A DNA stretch of 64,000 bases from Streptomyces sp. CB02400 (GCF_001905725.1 NZ_LIWB01000008.1:260491-324490), one strand, 5' to 3'. Positions 7,023 to 16,770 are shown, numbered from the stretch's first letter. Notes: a model not told the origin generated them from the sequence alone. A program made the numbers and translations.

Positions 7023-8630
7023 TCACCCCTTGCTCACCGCCGTCAGGATCTCCGGCAGCCGGCGGGCCGTCTGTGGGGCCGCCAGCCGCAGGCCGAGGAA
7101 CGTCAGGGCCGCGCCGTACGCCGTGCCCACCGGCAGCAGCAGCCACAGCCAGTCGTCGCCGCCCCCGGCGATGTTCAGCCAGATGGTGAGGGCGATGACC
7201 GGGACGCACAGCACCGCCGCCGCGACCATGCCGCCGAAGATGGAGATCCAGGCCAGCCCCACCTGCCCCGGGGCGACGTTCTTGTGGCCCTCCTGCGGGA
7301 TGGAGTACGGGAAGCGGGCCGAGGTCCACGCGCCCGTCGAGAGCATCGCGCCGAGCAGCGCGAAGGACAGACCCAGCGCCTCCGGCAGCCGCGCCCAGTC
7401 GCCCAGCATCGCCGTCGTCAGCACGGTGACGAGCGTGGCGTACGGCAGGGTGACCAGCAGCAGCGCCAGCGCGCGGGCGCGCAGCTCGACGTACGCGTCC
7501 CCGGTCGACGAGATCGTCATCGCGACCATCCAGAACGCCGAGGTGTCCTGCCCGAACTGGTTGTACATCTGGATGCCGAGCATCCCGGCGGCGAAACAGG
7601 CGAAGTAGACCGAGCCGGTGCCCTGCCAGGCGTTGAACACCGGCACGATCAGCCCGATCGCCAGCGAGGTCACCCACGCGGCCTTCGTCTTCGGATCACG
7701 CCAGATGTAGCGCAGGCTGCGCTCCATGGCCGTACCCGTGCGGCCCGGCGGCAGCAGCCGGGACAGGCCCGTCGACGCGCGGTCGCGGACCGCCGTGTCC
7801 CCGGCCGCCTGGAGGGTGGAACCGTCCGGCGAGGTCATCAGCCGCGTCAGGGACCGCGACCACAGCGCGAGCAGCCCCGCCAGCGCCGCCGCGCTCAGCG
7901 CCAGTTGCGCCAGCGCGACCCCGTACGCCCCCTCGCCCGCCGTGTGCACCGCGGCGACCGCCGACGCCGGCGGGAACCACCGCAGCACGTCCGCCGCCGG
8001 GTCGAGCTGCTCCAGACCGGAGGAACCCAGCCGCTGCGCCCCGAAGTTGACCACCTGCGCCCCGACGGCGATCACCAGCCCGCTGAGCACCGCGAGGTCC
8101 CGGCCCTTGCGGCTGGTGAGCAGCCGTACGTTGGCGGCGGCCATCGCCCGCGCGAGCGCCACGCACACCAGCAGCGCCAGCGGCACGGCGAGGACGCCCA
8201 CGGCGAACGCCGCCCCGCCGTGCGCGACGGCGATCACGGAACCGGTGAGCAGGCACAGCGTGAACAGCGGCCCGATACCGACCAGCGAGGACACGAGCAG
8301 GGCCCGCACCAGCGGTCGCGGCCGCAGCGGCAGCATCACCAGCCGGGTCGGGTCGAGGGTCTCGTCGCCTCCGGGGAAGAACAGCGGCATCACCGCCCAG
8401 CCGAGCCCCAGCACCGCCACGAGCAGCACCACCAGCGACTCGACATGGCCAGAGCCGCGCAGTGCGATCAGCCCGAGCAGTTGCAGCGCGGCGAACAGCA
8501 GGACGACGACGGCGGAGGCGATGTACGCGGCCTTCCGCCCGCCGGACTGCCGCAGCCCGTTGCGCAGCAGGGACAGTTTCAGCCGGACGAAGACGGAGGT
8601 GAGGGCGGCGGGAGTGCTCACGGCGCTCAC
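7023..8630 (-). CDS. ABC transporter permease (large polytopic membrane protein)
   Basis: A 535-residue integral membrane protein with many hydrophobic segments in two blocks: five or six helices in the first 300 residues and six more after a hydrophilic linker (about 275-325). This is the ABC-2-like architecture of exporters paired with a single ATPase. Its GTG start (8630) overlaps the ATPase stop codon as GTGA, so the two are translationally coupled and form one transporter. The longer frame upstream lies inside the ATPase gene and is rejected. Substrate is unknown; export is more likely than import because no binding protein is present. Confidence 0.8.
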   Translation of the reverse strand: MSAVSTPAALTSVFVRLKLSLLRNGLRQSGGRKAAYIASAVVVLLFAALQLLGLIALRGSGHVESLVVLLVAVLGLGWAVMPLFFPGGDETLDPTRLVMLPLRPRPLVRALLVSSLVGIGPLFTLCLLTGSVIAVAHGGAAFAVGVLAVPLALLVCVALARAMAAANVRLLTSRKGRDLAVLSGLVIAVGAQVVNFGAQRLGSSGLEQLDPAADVLRWFPPASAVAAVHTAGEGAYGVALAQLALSAAALAGLLALWSRSLTRLMTSPDGSTLQAAGDTAVRDRASTGLSRLLPPGRTGTAMERSLRYIWRDPKTKAAWVTSLAIGLIVPVFNAWQGTGSVYFACFAAGMLGIQMYNQFGQDTSAFWMVAMTISSTGDAYVELRARALALLLVTLPYATLVTVLTTAMLGDWARLPEALGLSFALLGAMLSTGAWTSARFPYSIPQEGHKNVAPGQVGLAWISIFGGMVAAAVLCVPVIALTIWLNIAGGGDDWLWLLLPVGTAYGAALTFLGLRLAAPQTARRLPEILTAVSKG

Positions 8631-9403
8631 CGGGAACCCCCGCCCAGCCAGTCCAGATCCGAACCTGCGTCCCGGCTGTCCGCCCCGACCAGCTCCAGGA
8701 ACGCCCGCTGCAGCGAGGGCGCGTCCCCGCGCACCTCGGCGAGCGGACCATGGGCGCGGATCCGGCCGGCGGCCATCACGGCCACCCAGTCGCACAGCGA
8801 CTCGACGAGCTCCATGACGTGGGAAGAGAACACGACCGTGGCGCCGGACGCCGTGTACCGCTCCAGAACGCCCCGGATGGTCTGCGCGGAGACCGGGTCG
8901 ACACCCTCGAACGGCTCGTCCAGGAAGAGGACTTCCGGATTGTGCAGCAGGGCGGCGGCGAGCCCGGCCTTCTTGCGCATGCCGGTCGAGTAGTCGACGA
9001 CGAGCTTGTGCTGGGCACCGGCCAGATCGAGGACGTCGAGCAGCTGCGTGGCCCGCTTGTCGACCTCGCCACCGGGCAGCCCCCGCAACCGCCCCGTGTA
9101 CGCGAGCAGTTCACGCCCCGATAGCCGCTCGAACAGCCGCAGCCCCTCCGGCAGCACCCCGATCCGGGCCTTGACCTCCACCGGATCCCGCCACACGTCG
9201 TGCCCGACGATCTCGACGGTGCCCTGATCGGGCCGCAGCAGCCCGGTCACCATGGACAAGGTGGTGGTCTTCCCGGCCCCGTTGGGCCCGACCAGCCCGA
9301 TGAACCGCCCCGCGGGCAGCTCCAGATCGATCCCCCCGACCGCAACCTGCTCCCCGAACCGCTTCCAGAGCCCTTGCACACGCACGGCGCTGACACCCAC
9401 CAC
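8627..9403 (-). CDS. ABC transporter ATP-binding protein
   Basis: A 258-residue nucleotide-binding subunit. Walker A GPNGAGKTT is at about residues 39-47, the signature is the variant YSTGMRKK, Walker B is VLFLDEP, and the H-loop is FSSHV. The variant signature and the C-terminal tail are typical of ABC-2 exporters (drug, lantibiotic or membrane-remodelling type). GTG 9403 is chosen because GGAGG lies five bases upstream; an in-frame TTG at 9421 would include the ribosome-binding site. It is the first gene of a two-gene operon with the permease. Confidence 0.9.
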   Translation of the reverse strand: MVGVSAVRVQGLWKRFGEQVAVGGIDLELPAGRFIGLVGPNGAGKTTTLSMVTGLLRPDQGTVEIVGHDVWRDPVEVKARIGVLPEGLRLFERLSGRELLAYTGRLRGLPGGEVDKRATQLLDVLDLAGAQHKLVVDYSTGMRKKAGLAAALLHNPEVLFLDEPFEGVDPVSAQTIRGVLERYTASGATVVFSSHVMELVESLCDWVAVMAAGRIRAHGPLAEVRGDAPSLQRAFLELVGADSRDAGSDLDWLGGGSR

Positions 9404-9558
9404 GTCTCCCTCCGTCAGCAATGAAGGCTACGGGGAGGACATCTGGCCTGAAGGGGCGCGGGACTGTATCGACATGCGGCTCCGCCGCGTGGGCGCGACA
9501 AGCCACGACGAACCCGCGGTCGCCAAACAACACAAGCCCCGCAGGACAATAGGCGCGC

Positions 9559-10212
9559 CTAGCGATCCCTGCCGCACGCATACGCCAACGGCGAGACCAA
9601 TTCCTCCACATCCGGCAACCACCGGTTCACAGCCGTGGGCCGGCAGGCCCACTGCACAGCCCCCCGGCACCCGACCCGCGTAGGCGGCGCGGCCACATAC
9701 GCCCCCTCCCCGAGGACCACCAGGTCGAGCGACGACGACGACCACCCCAGCTTGCGCAGCAACTCCGGTACCTTCGCCGAAGCCCCCGGCAGCACGAAGA
9801 ACTCCATCCGACGGTCCGGCGTCACCGTGACCGGCCCCAGCGTCAGCTCCATCCGCTCCATCCGCGCGAGCGCCAGGAACCCCGCCGTCTCCGGCACGGA
9901 GACCGCGTCGAACGTCCGCCCGGTGGGCAGCAGGATCGACGCGTCCGGCTGCTTCTGCCACATCCGGCGGGCGACGGTCGCGCTGCCGGTCGCCTGGGCC
10001 GCCCAGTCCGGGCGGGCCGGGTGCGCGCCGGGCGAGGGGCACACGGCGTCACCGCACGAGCAGCGCTGCACCCCCTCGACGGACTCCAGCCAGGTGCCCG
10101 GGAACACGTCCCAGTGCCGCTCCTCGGCGTAGCGAACGGCGGTGTCCAGCAGCGATTCCCCGCGCTGCTTCGGGATCTGTACGGCGTCGGTGCCCACGAT
10201 CGTCTCTTCCAC
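9559..10212 (-). CDS. bifunctional DNA primase/polymerase N-terminal-like protein
   Basis: A 217-residue protein resembling the Streptomyces primase/polymerase-like group. It shows the N-terminal block LLDTAVRYAEERHWDVFPG, a cysteine cluster CSCGDAVC for zinc, AHPARPDWAAQATG, and the conserved strand WQKQPDASILLPTGRTFDAV. No helicase domain is fused. The acidic metal-binding pair of true prim-pol enzymes is not obvious, so it may be inactive or regulatory. The GTG start (10212) follows an upstream open frame with no sequence resemblance. It is single-gene and divergent from the NsdA-like regulator. Confidence 0.7.
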   Translation of the reverse strand: MEETIVGTDAVQIPKQRGESLLDTAVRYAEERHWDVFPGTWLESVEGVQRCSCGDAVCPSPGAHPARPDWAAQATGSATVARRMWQKQPDASILLPTGRTFDAVSVPETAGFLALARMERMELTLGPVTVTPDRRMEFFVLPGASAKVPELLRKLGWSSSSLDLVVLGEGAYVAAPPTRVGCRGAVQWACRPTAVNRWLPDVEELVSPLAYACGRDR

Positions 10213-10526
10213 GATGAACACAACTACGGCCGTCACCAGGGGTTACGCCCGCGCGCATGCGCGGGGGAGGAGCACCGGTTCCGTGCTCGGGGCGCATGGG
10301 TGCATCCATGGGGGCGCGCGGGAGGATCCGCGTCCCCGGTGGGTAACCAGGAGGGGGGCCGGCATCCGCCGTTACCCCGGCAATCCTCACATGTCCCGCA
10401 TTGTCAGTACTTCAGCGGGGCATTGATCTTCCCGGCCGTATTTGTCGCCGGGACGCGAGACGTACGGCCGCGGAAGACACGTCAACTCGGTGCGTGGCAG
10501 GGCACCGCAGCCTCAGGGGGTACGCC
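10213..10526. other. 314-base divergent promoter region
   Basis: Separates the primase-like gene from the NsdA-like regulator. It holds a short palindrome CATGG-GTGCAT-CCATG (about 10299-10314) and several alternating-GC stretches (GCGCGCATGCGCGGG, about 10251-10265). I see no convincing -10/-35 pair and no gene. Confidence 0.35.
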
Positions 10527-11912
10527 ATGGCCGCAAGGCCTCTCGTCGCGCGGCAGCCGAACGAACGGCTGCAGGCGCTCATCCAGGAAGCCGGATGCTC
10601 CAACGCCGGGCTGGCCCGCAGGGTCAACATGTGCGGCGCCGAGCACGGCCTCGACCTGCGCTACGACAAGACGTCGGTGGCGCGCTGGCTGCGCGGACAG
10701 CAGCCGCGGGGCCGGGCACCGGCGATCATCGCGGAGGCACTGGGCCGCAAACTGGGCCGTACGGTCACGATCGACGAGATCGGCATGGCCAACGGCAAGA
10801 ACCTCGCCTCGGGTGTCGGCCTCCAGTTCTCGCCGACGGTACTGGGGGCCATCGAGCAGGTCTGCGAGCTGTGGCGCAGCGACGTGGGCCGACGGGACTT
10901 CCTGTCCGGGTCCTCCGTCGCCGCCTCCGCGCTGGTGGAGCCCAGCCGCGACTGGCTGATCTCCGCGCCCGACGGGCAGGTGGCGCGCTCCGCCGGGCCC
11001 CGCGTGGGACAGTCCGACGTGGCGGCCGTACGGTCCATGACGCAGGCGCTGGTGGACCTGGACCACCAGTACGGCAGCGGGCACGTACGCCCGGTCGTGG
11101 TCCACTACCTCAACAGCGTCGTCTCGGGGCTGCTGGCGGGGTCGTACCGCGAGGCCGTGGGACGCGACCTGTTCGCGGCGGTCGCGCGGCTGACCGAACT
11201 CGCCGGGTACATGGCCGTCGACACCGGGCAGCCGGGCCTCGCCCAGCGCTACTACATCCAGGCGCTGCGGCTGGCACAGGCGGCCGGGGACCGCGGATAC
11301 GGCGGGTACGTGCTCGCCGCCTCCATGAGCCACCTGGCCGCGCAGCTCGGAAACCCGCGTGAGATCGCGCAGTTGGCGCGCGCGGCGCAGGAGGGCGCGC
11401 GGGGGCGCGTGACTCCCCGCGCGGAGGCGATGTTCCACGCGGCGGAGGCGCGCGGGCACGCGCTGATGGGCGACGTGCACGCCGCACAGACGGCGGCGGG
11501 GCGCGCGGTGAGCGCCATGGAGGCCGTCGATCCGGCCTCGGGCGACGACCCGGTGTGGATCGCGCACTTCGACGAGGCCTATCTGGCCGACGAGTTGGCG
11601 CACTGTCACCGGGACCTCGGCCAGGCGGAGGCCGCCGCGCGGTGCGCCCGCCAGGCGCTGGACGGGCATCCGGCGTCGCGGGCGCGGCGGCGGGCGATCG
11701 GCCTCGTGCTGCTGGCCACCGCGCAGGTGCAGCAGCGCGAGATCGAACAGGCCTGCAGTACGGGCCTGAAGGCGGTGGAGCTGCTGGGCGGGCTCCGCTC
11801 CAACCGGGGCGCCGAGTACCTGGAGGACCTCCAGCAGCGCCTCGAGCCGTACCGGGAGGAGTCGGTGGTACGGGAGTTCGGGGCGCGGATGGAGCTCCAG
11901 ACGGCGGCGTGA
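10527..11912 (+). CDS. NsdA-like TPR transcriptional regulator
   Basis: 461 residues. The N-terminus resembles a divergent helix-turn-helix (LQALIQEAGCSNAGLARRVN, then YDKTSVARWLRGQQPRG). A twin-arginine-like RRDFLSG stretch follows at about residues 130-136, then a long helical repeat region (about 190-450) of the TPR type, for example YYIQALRLAQAAGD and AARCARQALDGHP. This architecture matches NsdA, a negative regulator of differentiation and antibiotic production in Streptomyces, but the best-known nsdA maps elsewhere, so this is probably a paralogue. ATG 10527 starts the conserved N-terminus. Confidence 0.8.
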   Translation: MAARPLVARQPNERLQALIQEAGCSNAGLARRVNMCGAEHGLDLRYDKTSVARWLRGQQPRGRAPAIIAEALGRKLGRTVTIDEIGMANGKNLASGVGLQFSPTVLGAIEQVCELWRSDVGRRDFLSGSSVAASALVEPSRDWLISAPDGQVARSAGPRVGQSDVAAVRSMTQALVDLDHQYGSGHVRPVVVHYLNSVVSGLLAGSYREAVGRDLFAAVARLTELAGYMAVDTGQPGLAQRYYIQALRLAQAAGDRGYGGYVLAASMSHLAAQLGNPREIAQLARAAQEGARGRVTPRAEAMFHAAEARGHALMGDVHAAQTAAGRAVSAMEAVDPASGDDPVWIAHFDEAYLADELAHCHRDLGQAEAAARCARQALDGHPASRARRRAIGLVLLATAQVQQREIEQACSTGLKAVELLGGLRSNRGAEYLEDLQQRLEPYREESVVREFGARMELQTAA

Positions 11913-12089
11913 CGTCCATGACGTGACGGGCGGGGGCGAAGGGGGTGACGCAAGCGGCGTACGGTGACACGGTTTTGTTACCGCGCTCACAGGGCAGGAG
12001 GTCAGGTCCTGTGCTGCGTGGCACCGGGCTCCGGGGACCCGGTAGCGTGAGCCGACGATTCACAAGGTCCCCCATTGGTAGGAGTCCCG

Positions 12090-13805
12090 GTGACGCAGAG
12101 TGGACAGGGCGAGGAGCCCTCGGCGCGCCCCGCGCGCGAAGGCATCGTGCTGCCCTCCGACGGTGGTGAACCCCTGCTGCCGGGCATGATGGCCGGACCG
12201 GCCGCCCCCGGCGGAGAGTTCCCCGCCTCGGCCCCGCCCGGCGGCCAGACCTGGGGCACACCGTGGGGCCCCGGGCAGCAGAACCCGGCACCGCCCGGCC
12301 AGGACTGGCAGTCCCCGTCCGACGGACAGTGGGGCGCCCCGGAGCCGTCCCCGTGGGGCGCGCAGAACCCGCCCGCCCCGGCCCACGGCGGCGGCCCCGG
12401 CCCGCTCCCGCCCGAGGGCGCGCAGACCCACGGCGGCCATCCGCCGTACGGCGCGAACGGTGCCGCGCCGCTGCCCGAGTCCGCCGGATACGGCGGTCAC
12501 CCGGGCCCGAACGGCCCGCCCGCCCCGTACGGCTCCGCCACCGGATACGGCGGGACTCCGCCCGACCCGCACCGAAACGTTCCGCACGGCGCCGCAGGAC
12601 CGTACGCGGCCGGAGCCCAGACGCCGCCCGCGGACGCCGGCCCTTACGGTGCCGCTCCCGCCCAGAACGGCTACGGCGCCCCCCACTACCCGCCGGCCGC
12701 CGCGCCCGACGGGTCGGAAGGGGTCACCCAGTACATGCCGCCGGTGCCCGCCGCCGGCGGCGACGAAGGGGCGACGCAGCTCATACCCCCGGTGAGCCCG
12801 GGCGCGCTGCCGCCCGAGGTGCCCGCCCACGGCTCCGAGGCGGGCGGATACCCGGGCATGCCCCCGCAGAACGCGCCCGGCGCGGGACACCTGCCGTCCG
12901 CAGGTGGCCCCGACGCCGAGGCCACCCAGTACATCGCCCCCGTCACCGACCAGCCCCCCGGGCAGCCCTACGGCACCCCGCCGCCCGGTGACGGCAACCG
13001 GCAGCCGCCCGCCGAGTTCGACAACCTCTTCCGCGACGACGCCGCAGGACCGGCCGGGTCCACCCAGCAGCTCCCGCGCGTCGACTACGGCCCGCCCGCC
13101 CACACCCCGCCCGGCCCGGCCGGCCCCGCCGTCCCGACCGGCGGCCGGGGCGGACGCGGCGGTGGCCGTACCGGCTCACGCGTGCCGCTCATCGCGGCGG
13201 TCGGCGTCGGTATCGCCGTCCTCGGCGTCGGCGCGGGCGCGCTGCTCGGCAGCCCGGGCGGCGACGACGACGGCGGCGGCGACAACCAGAACGTGTCCGC
13301 GACCGCGCCCGCGAGCGTGGAGGCCTCCGCCTCGCCGTCCGTCGACCCCGCCCGTGAGCAGGCCGTCGAGCTGGACAAGCTGCTGGCCCACAGCGGTAAC
13401 AGCCGCACCGCCGTGATCAACGCGGTCGCCGACGTGAAGGCCTGCCGCGACCTCGGCCAGGCGGCCGAGGACCTGCGGGAAGCGGCCGGACAGCGCAACC
13501 AGCTCGTGACCGACCTCTCCGGCCTGTCCGTGGACAAGCTGCCCGACCACCAGGCGCTGACCACCGCGCTCACCAAGGCGTGGCAGGCGTCGGCGTCGGC
13601 CGACAACCACTACGCCGCCTGGGCCGACCAGGTCGCCGGCAACAAGAAGCTGTGCAAGAAGGGCCAGGCCCGGTCGACCGGCCAGACCCAGGCCGGCAAC
13701 CGGGCCAGTGGCACGGCGACCGCCGAGAAGAAGACGGCCGCCAAGGAGTGGAACGAGATCGCCAAGCAGTACGGCCTGACCGAGCGCCAGCCGACCCAGC
13801 TCTGA
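12090..13805 (+). CDS. proline/glycine-rich membrane-anchored protein with repeated TQxxPPV motifs
   Basis: 571 residues. Roughly the first 360 are low-complexity Pro/Gly/Ala-rich and probably disordered. They carry four spaced motifs: EGVTQYMPPVP (about 209), EGATQLIPPV (about 224), EATQYIAPV (about 275) and GSTQQLPRV (about 321). One transmembrane helix follows (about 364-386, VPLIAAVGVGIAVLGVGAG), then an approximately 180-residue helical extracytoplasmic domain (for example HSGNSRTAVINAVADVKACR). The orientation is inferred: disordered part in the cytosol. GTG 12090 has GGAG upstream. The function is unknown; the repeated Thr-Gln motif could be a phosphorylation or FHA-binding site. Confidence 0.7.
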   Translation: MTQSGQGEEPSARPAREGIVLPSDGGEPLLPGMMAGPAAPGGEFPASAPPGGQTWGTPWGPGQQNPAPPGQDWQSPSDGQWGAPEPSPWGAQNPPAPAHGGGPGPLPPEGAQTHGGHPPYGANGAAPLPESAGYGGHPGPNGPPAPYGSATGYGGTPPDPHRNVPHGAAGPYAAGAQTPPADAGPYGAAPAQNGYGAPHYPPAAAPDGSEGVTQYMPPVPAAGGDEGATQLIPPVSPGALPPEVPAHGSEAGGYPGMPPQNAPGAGHLPSAGGPDAEATQYIAPVTDQPPGQPYGTPPPGDGNRQPPAEFDNLFRDDAAGPAGSTQQLPRVDYGPPAHTPPGPAGPAVPTGGRGGRGGGRTGSRVPLIAAVGVGIAVLGVGAGALLGSPGGDDDGGGDNQNVSATAPASVEASASPSVDPAREQAVELDKLLAHSGNSRTAVINAVADVKACRDLGQAAEDLREAAGQRNQLVTDLSGLSVDKLPDHQALTTALTKAWQASASADNHYAAWADQVAGNKKLCKKGQARSTGQTQAGNRASGTATAEKKTAAKEWNEIAKQYGLTERQPTQL

Positions 13806-13859
13806 CCGGGCACCGGGGACCCGCGGTCGCGCCCGGACGCCCGGGCGCGACCGCGGGTG

Positions 13860-15173
13860 TCAGCCCAGATCCGCGTCCCGCAGCGTCTTCGTCACATCGG
13901 TGAAGCCCTTGCGAGCCGCGACCAGCCGGCCGTCCTGGACCACTTGCAGGGTCACGTTCGCGTTGACCAGGCGGGGGAAACCGACGGCGGCGAGCTCGTC
14001 CTGGAAGTTCCACCGCAGGGTGGGGGTGAGCCCGCCCGTGGTGACCTTCAGCCCGCCGTCCAGCGCCCCGCTCACCGTGTCGGCGCTCACCTCGCCGTCG
14101 CCCAGCGACTCGACGACCTGCTTGAACACGGTGTAGGCGATCCAGGTGGTCTGCACCCCGGCGTCCGCGGCGTCGATCCGGTTGTCGCCGAACGCCTCCT
14201 TCTTGATCACCTTCTTCATCGGGTCCCAGAGCGGGTCGCTCGCCGACGGGTACCAGCCGGTGACGTACGCCCCCTCGTACGGCCCCGACGCCCCGCCGGA
14301 CGCGTCGATCGTGCTCTGGTCGACGCTGCCCAGCACGGTCGCGGTGCGCACCTCGGGATAGTCGGCGCGGGCCCGCCGGAAGGAGTCCATGAAGGTGCCC
14401 GTGCGGTCGCCGAGGGCGGGCACCACACAGCCCCGCTCGGCCGTGTCCGCGGTGGCGCGCTCCAGGGCCTGCCGCGCCTGGTTCTCGTACGAGGTGGCGT
14501 CCTCCGCCGCCCGCTGGTCACCGGAGCGCGCGTGCCCGCCCGCCGCCAGGCCCGAGTCGAGCAGCGGGGGGAGCTGGTCGCCCACGATGGTGTCGGGCCG
14601 GATCAGGGTGACCGGCCCGCAGCCGTCGGCCAGGGTGCGGCCGAGACCGGCCAGCAGCACCGGCTGGCCGCCGTTGACGGGATAGGACAGCGGGCTGGTG
14701 AACTCGTTGTTGGTGATGCCGTAACCGCCGATGTACGGGATTCCGGCACCCTCCAGGGTGGGCATGAAGGAGTCGGCGTACTGGCTGTAGGAGCCGACGA
14801 CCGCGACGGCGTTCTCCTGCACCGCGCGCCGGGCGCACCGCGCGGCGGCCACGGTGTCGTTCTTGTCGTTGCAGGTCAGTACGGTGAGCCGGCGGCCGTT
14901 GATACCGCCCTGGGAGTTGATCCAGCGGGCGTACGCTTCGGCGAACGCGGGCATCCCGGGCTTGTTGGTGGCCTTGGTGTCCTGGGGCGCCCACGTCATC
15001 ACGGTGATGGGGCCGTCGTCCCCGGAGCCCCCCGTGGCACCGGGGACGATCCCGCACCCGGCGGCGAGCGACGCGCACGCCACCAGCGCGCCCGTGGTCA
15101 GGGCGCGGGCCCTGACGGGCCGGTGGAGGAGGCGGGGGAGGAGAATGCTGCGGATGCGTCGCCTGCCGGTCAT
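13860..15173 (-). CDS. periplasmic-binding-protein-type lipoprotein (branched-chain amino acid/amide class)
   Basis: 437 residues. A long basic N-terminus leads into a lipoprotein signal ending LAAGC (Cys near residue 40), so the protein is anchored outside the membrane. The rest is a type I periplasmic-binding fold of the LivJ class: WINSQGGINGRRLTVLTCND, AVVGSYSQYADSF, ITNNEFTSP and the late YVTGWYPSAS strand. No permease or ATPase genes lie beside it, so it may serve another transporter or act as a sensor. It converges on the previous gene, with 54 bases between. Confidence 0.85.
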   Translation of the reverse strand: MTGRRRIRSILLPRLLHRPVRARALTTGALVACASLAAGCGIVPGATGGSGDDGPITVMTWAPQDTKATNKPGMPAFAEAYARWINSQGGINGRRLTVLTCNDKNDTVAAARCARRAVQENAVAVVGSYSQYADSFMPTLEGAGIPYIGGYGITNNEFTSPLSYPVNGGQPVLLAGLGRTLADGCGPVTLIRPDTIVGDQLPPLLDSGLAAGGHARSGDQRAAEDATSYENQARQALERATADTAERGCVVPALGDRTGTFMDSFRRARADYPEVRTATVLGSVDQSTIDASGGASGPYEGAYVTGWYPSASDPLWDPMKKVIKKEAFGDNRIDAADAGVQTTWIAYTVFKQVVESLGDGEVSADTVSGALDGGLKVTTGGLTPTLRWNFQDELAAVGFPRLVNANVTLQVVQDGRLVAARKGFTDVTKTLRDADLG

Positions 15174-15345
15174 GTCCCCGCACGATTCCGCCACACGGCC
15201 AACCCCGGAGTGACCCTTGGTCAACGGACGGTGACGCCGAGGTGAATTGCGGGGTCCCGTATGACTCATGTGGCGCGGAAACGTACGATCGACGATCGTG
15301 CAAGGTTCGGAGAACTCTTCCCGTCGCGGCCGTCGCTCCTCCACC

Positions 15346-15792
15346 ATGGGCGGCATGCCACTCAACGACATGCCGTGGTGGCGCTGGCGCAGCAATGTGC
15401 GCTCCGCGCTGCACATGCTCTCCGACCCCGCCTTCCAGCGGGGCGTCTGGCTGGCCGGGGTCGACGGCTACGGCGACGTCACCGACGCCGTCTACCGGCT
15501 GGTCGAGGACACCTGGCTGGACAACTGGTCCGCCGAGAAGTACGTCGGCACGATCTTCCGCGACTCCCAGGAGGCGGCGCTCGTCGACACCGCGGTGCTG
15601 CGCGTGCTGCGGATCATGCACCAGGTCGGCCCGGACGCGCCGGTGGCCGCCTACCTTGAGCACGAGGGGTGGCCGGAGGCGGTACGGGCCGCGCGGGACG
15701 CGCACGTGCGGATGGCGGCGAGCGACGGCGACGACCCCGACGCGCCGCCGAGCACCCTCGAGGTGCTGCGGATCGTGACGCGGTCCGCGTAG
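15346..15792 (+). CDS. SCO4402-family protein of unknown function
   Basis: 148 residues and all alpha-helical in appearance. It has a conserved start region (MPLNDMPWWRWRSNVRSALH) and acidic segments such as YRLVEDTWLDNW. It corresponds to the actinobacterial SCO4402 family, which has no assigned function. The start is ATG 15346, though ATG 15355 (MPLNDMPW) is equally possible. It precedes purU by 48 bases and may be cotranscribed with it. Confidence 0.75.
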   Translation: MGGMPLNDMPWWRWRSNVRSALHMLSDPAFQRGVWLAGVDGYGDVTDAVYRLVEDTWLDNWSAEKYVGTIFRDSQEAALVDTAVLRVLRIMHQVGPDAPVAAYLEHEGWPEAVRAARDAHVRMAASDGDDPDAPPSTLEVLRIVTRSA

Positions 15793-15839
15793 CGGAACGG
15801 TCGGCCGGCCGTGACCGCGCGTGTGGGACCCTTTTCTGC

Positions 15840-16721
15840 ATGAGCGAGCAGTCCACCCGAGTCGCGGCCCCCGCCGACCAGTACGTCCTCACCCTGTCCT
15901 GCCCCGACAAGCAGGGCATCGTGCACGCCGTGTCGAGCTACCTCTTCATGACCGGCTGCAACATCGAGGACAGCCAGCAGTTCGGCGACCACGACACGGG
16001 TCTGTTCTTCATGCGCGTCCACTTCTCGGCGGACGCCCCGGTGACCGTGGAGAAGCTGCGGGCGAGCTTCGCGGCGATCGGTGACTCCTTCCACATGGAC
16101 TGGCAGATCAACCGGGCCGACGAGAAGATGCGCATCCTGCTCATGGTCAGCCGGTTCGGGCACTGCCTGAACGATCTGCTGTTCCGCGCGCGGACCGGCG
16201 CGCTGCCGGTGGAGATCGCCGGCGTGGTGTCCAATCACACCGACTTCGCCGAACTGGTGGCTTCGTACAACATTCCCTTCCACCACATCCCGGTGCCGAA
16301 GGACGGCAAGCCGGAGGCCGAGGCCCGGCTGCTGGAGATCGTGCGCGAGGACGACGTCGAACTCGTCGTCCTCGCCCGCTACATGCAGGTCCTCTCGGAC
16401 GACCTGTGCAAGCAGCTCTCCGGGCGGATCATCAACATCCACCACTCCTTCCTGCCGAGCTTCAAGGGCGCGAAGCCGTACCACCAGGCGCACGCGCGGG
16501 GAGTGAAGCTGATCGGCGCGACCGCGCACTATGTCACCGCCGATCTCGACGAGGGGCCGATCATCGAGCAGGAGGTCGAGCGGGTGGGGCACGATGTCAC
16601 GCCCGAGGGGCTCGTCGCGATCGGGCGGGACGTGGAGTGCCAGGCGCTGGCACGGGCGGTGAAGTGGCACGCGGAGCGGAGGATTCTCCTGAACGGGCGG
16701 AGGACGGTCGTTTTCGCCTGA
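15840..16721 (+). CDS. purU: formyltetrahydrofolate deformylase
   Basis: 293 residues. It hydrolyses 10-formyltetrahydrofolate to tetrahydrofolate and formate, balancing one-carbon units and supplying formate for purine synthesis. An N-terminal ACT-like domain (about 12-95, YVLTLSCPDKQGIVHAVSSY) precedes the formyltransferase-fold catalytic domain. Catalytic signatures are IINIHHSFLPSFKGAKPYHQ, with the key Asn and His, and TADLDEGPIIEQ with the catalytic Asp. Length is typical of PurU. ATG 15840 is the start. A large palindromic repeat follows the gene. Confidence 0.96.
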   Translation: MSEQSTRVAAPADQYVLTLSCPDKQGIVHAVSSYLFMTGCNIEDSQQFGDHDTGLFFMRVHFSADAPVTVEKLRASFAAIGDSFHMDWQINRADEKMRILLMVSRFGHCLNDLLFRARTGALPVEIAGVVSNHTDFAELVASYNIPFHHIPVPKDGKPEAEARLLEIVREDDVELVVLARYMQVLSDDLCKQLSGRIINIHHSFLPSFKGAKPYHQAHARGVKLIGATAHYVTADLDEGPIIEQEVERVGHDVTPEGLVAIGRDVECQALARAVKWHAERRILLNGRRTVVFA

Positions 16722-16770
16722 GGGCCCGGGGGTTCCGGCTCGGTGGCGACTGCGGGTGGTCTGCGGCCGA

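Noticed and set aside
6735..8993. 752-codon plus-strand frame rich in Gln/Arg/His
   Set aside because: Antisense to the ABC permease and ATPase genes. Low-complexity composition, no start signal.
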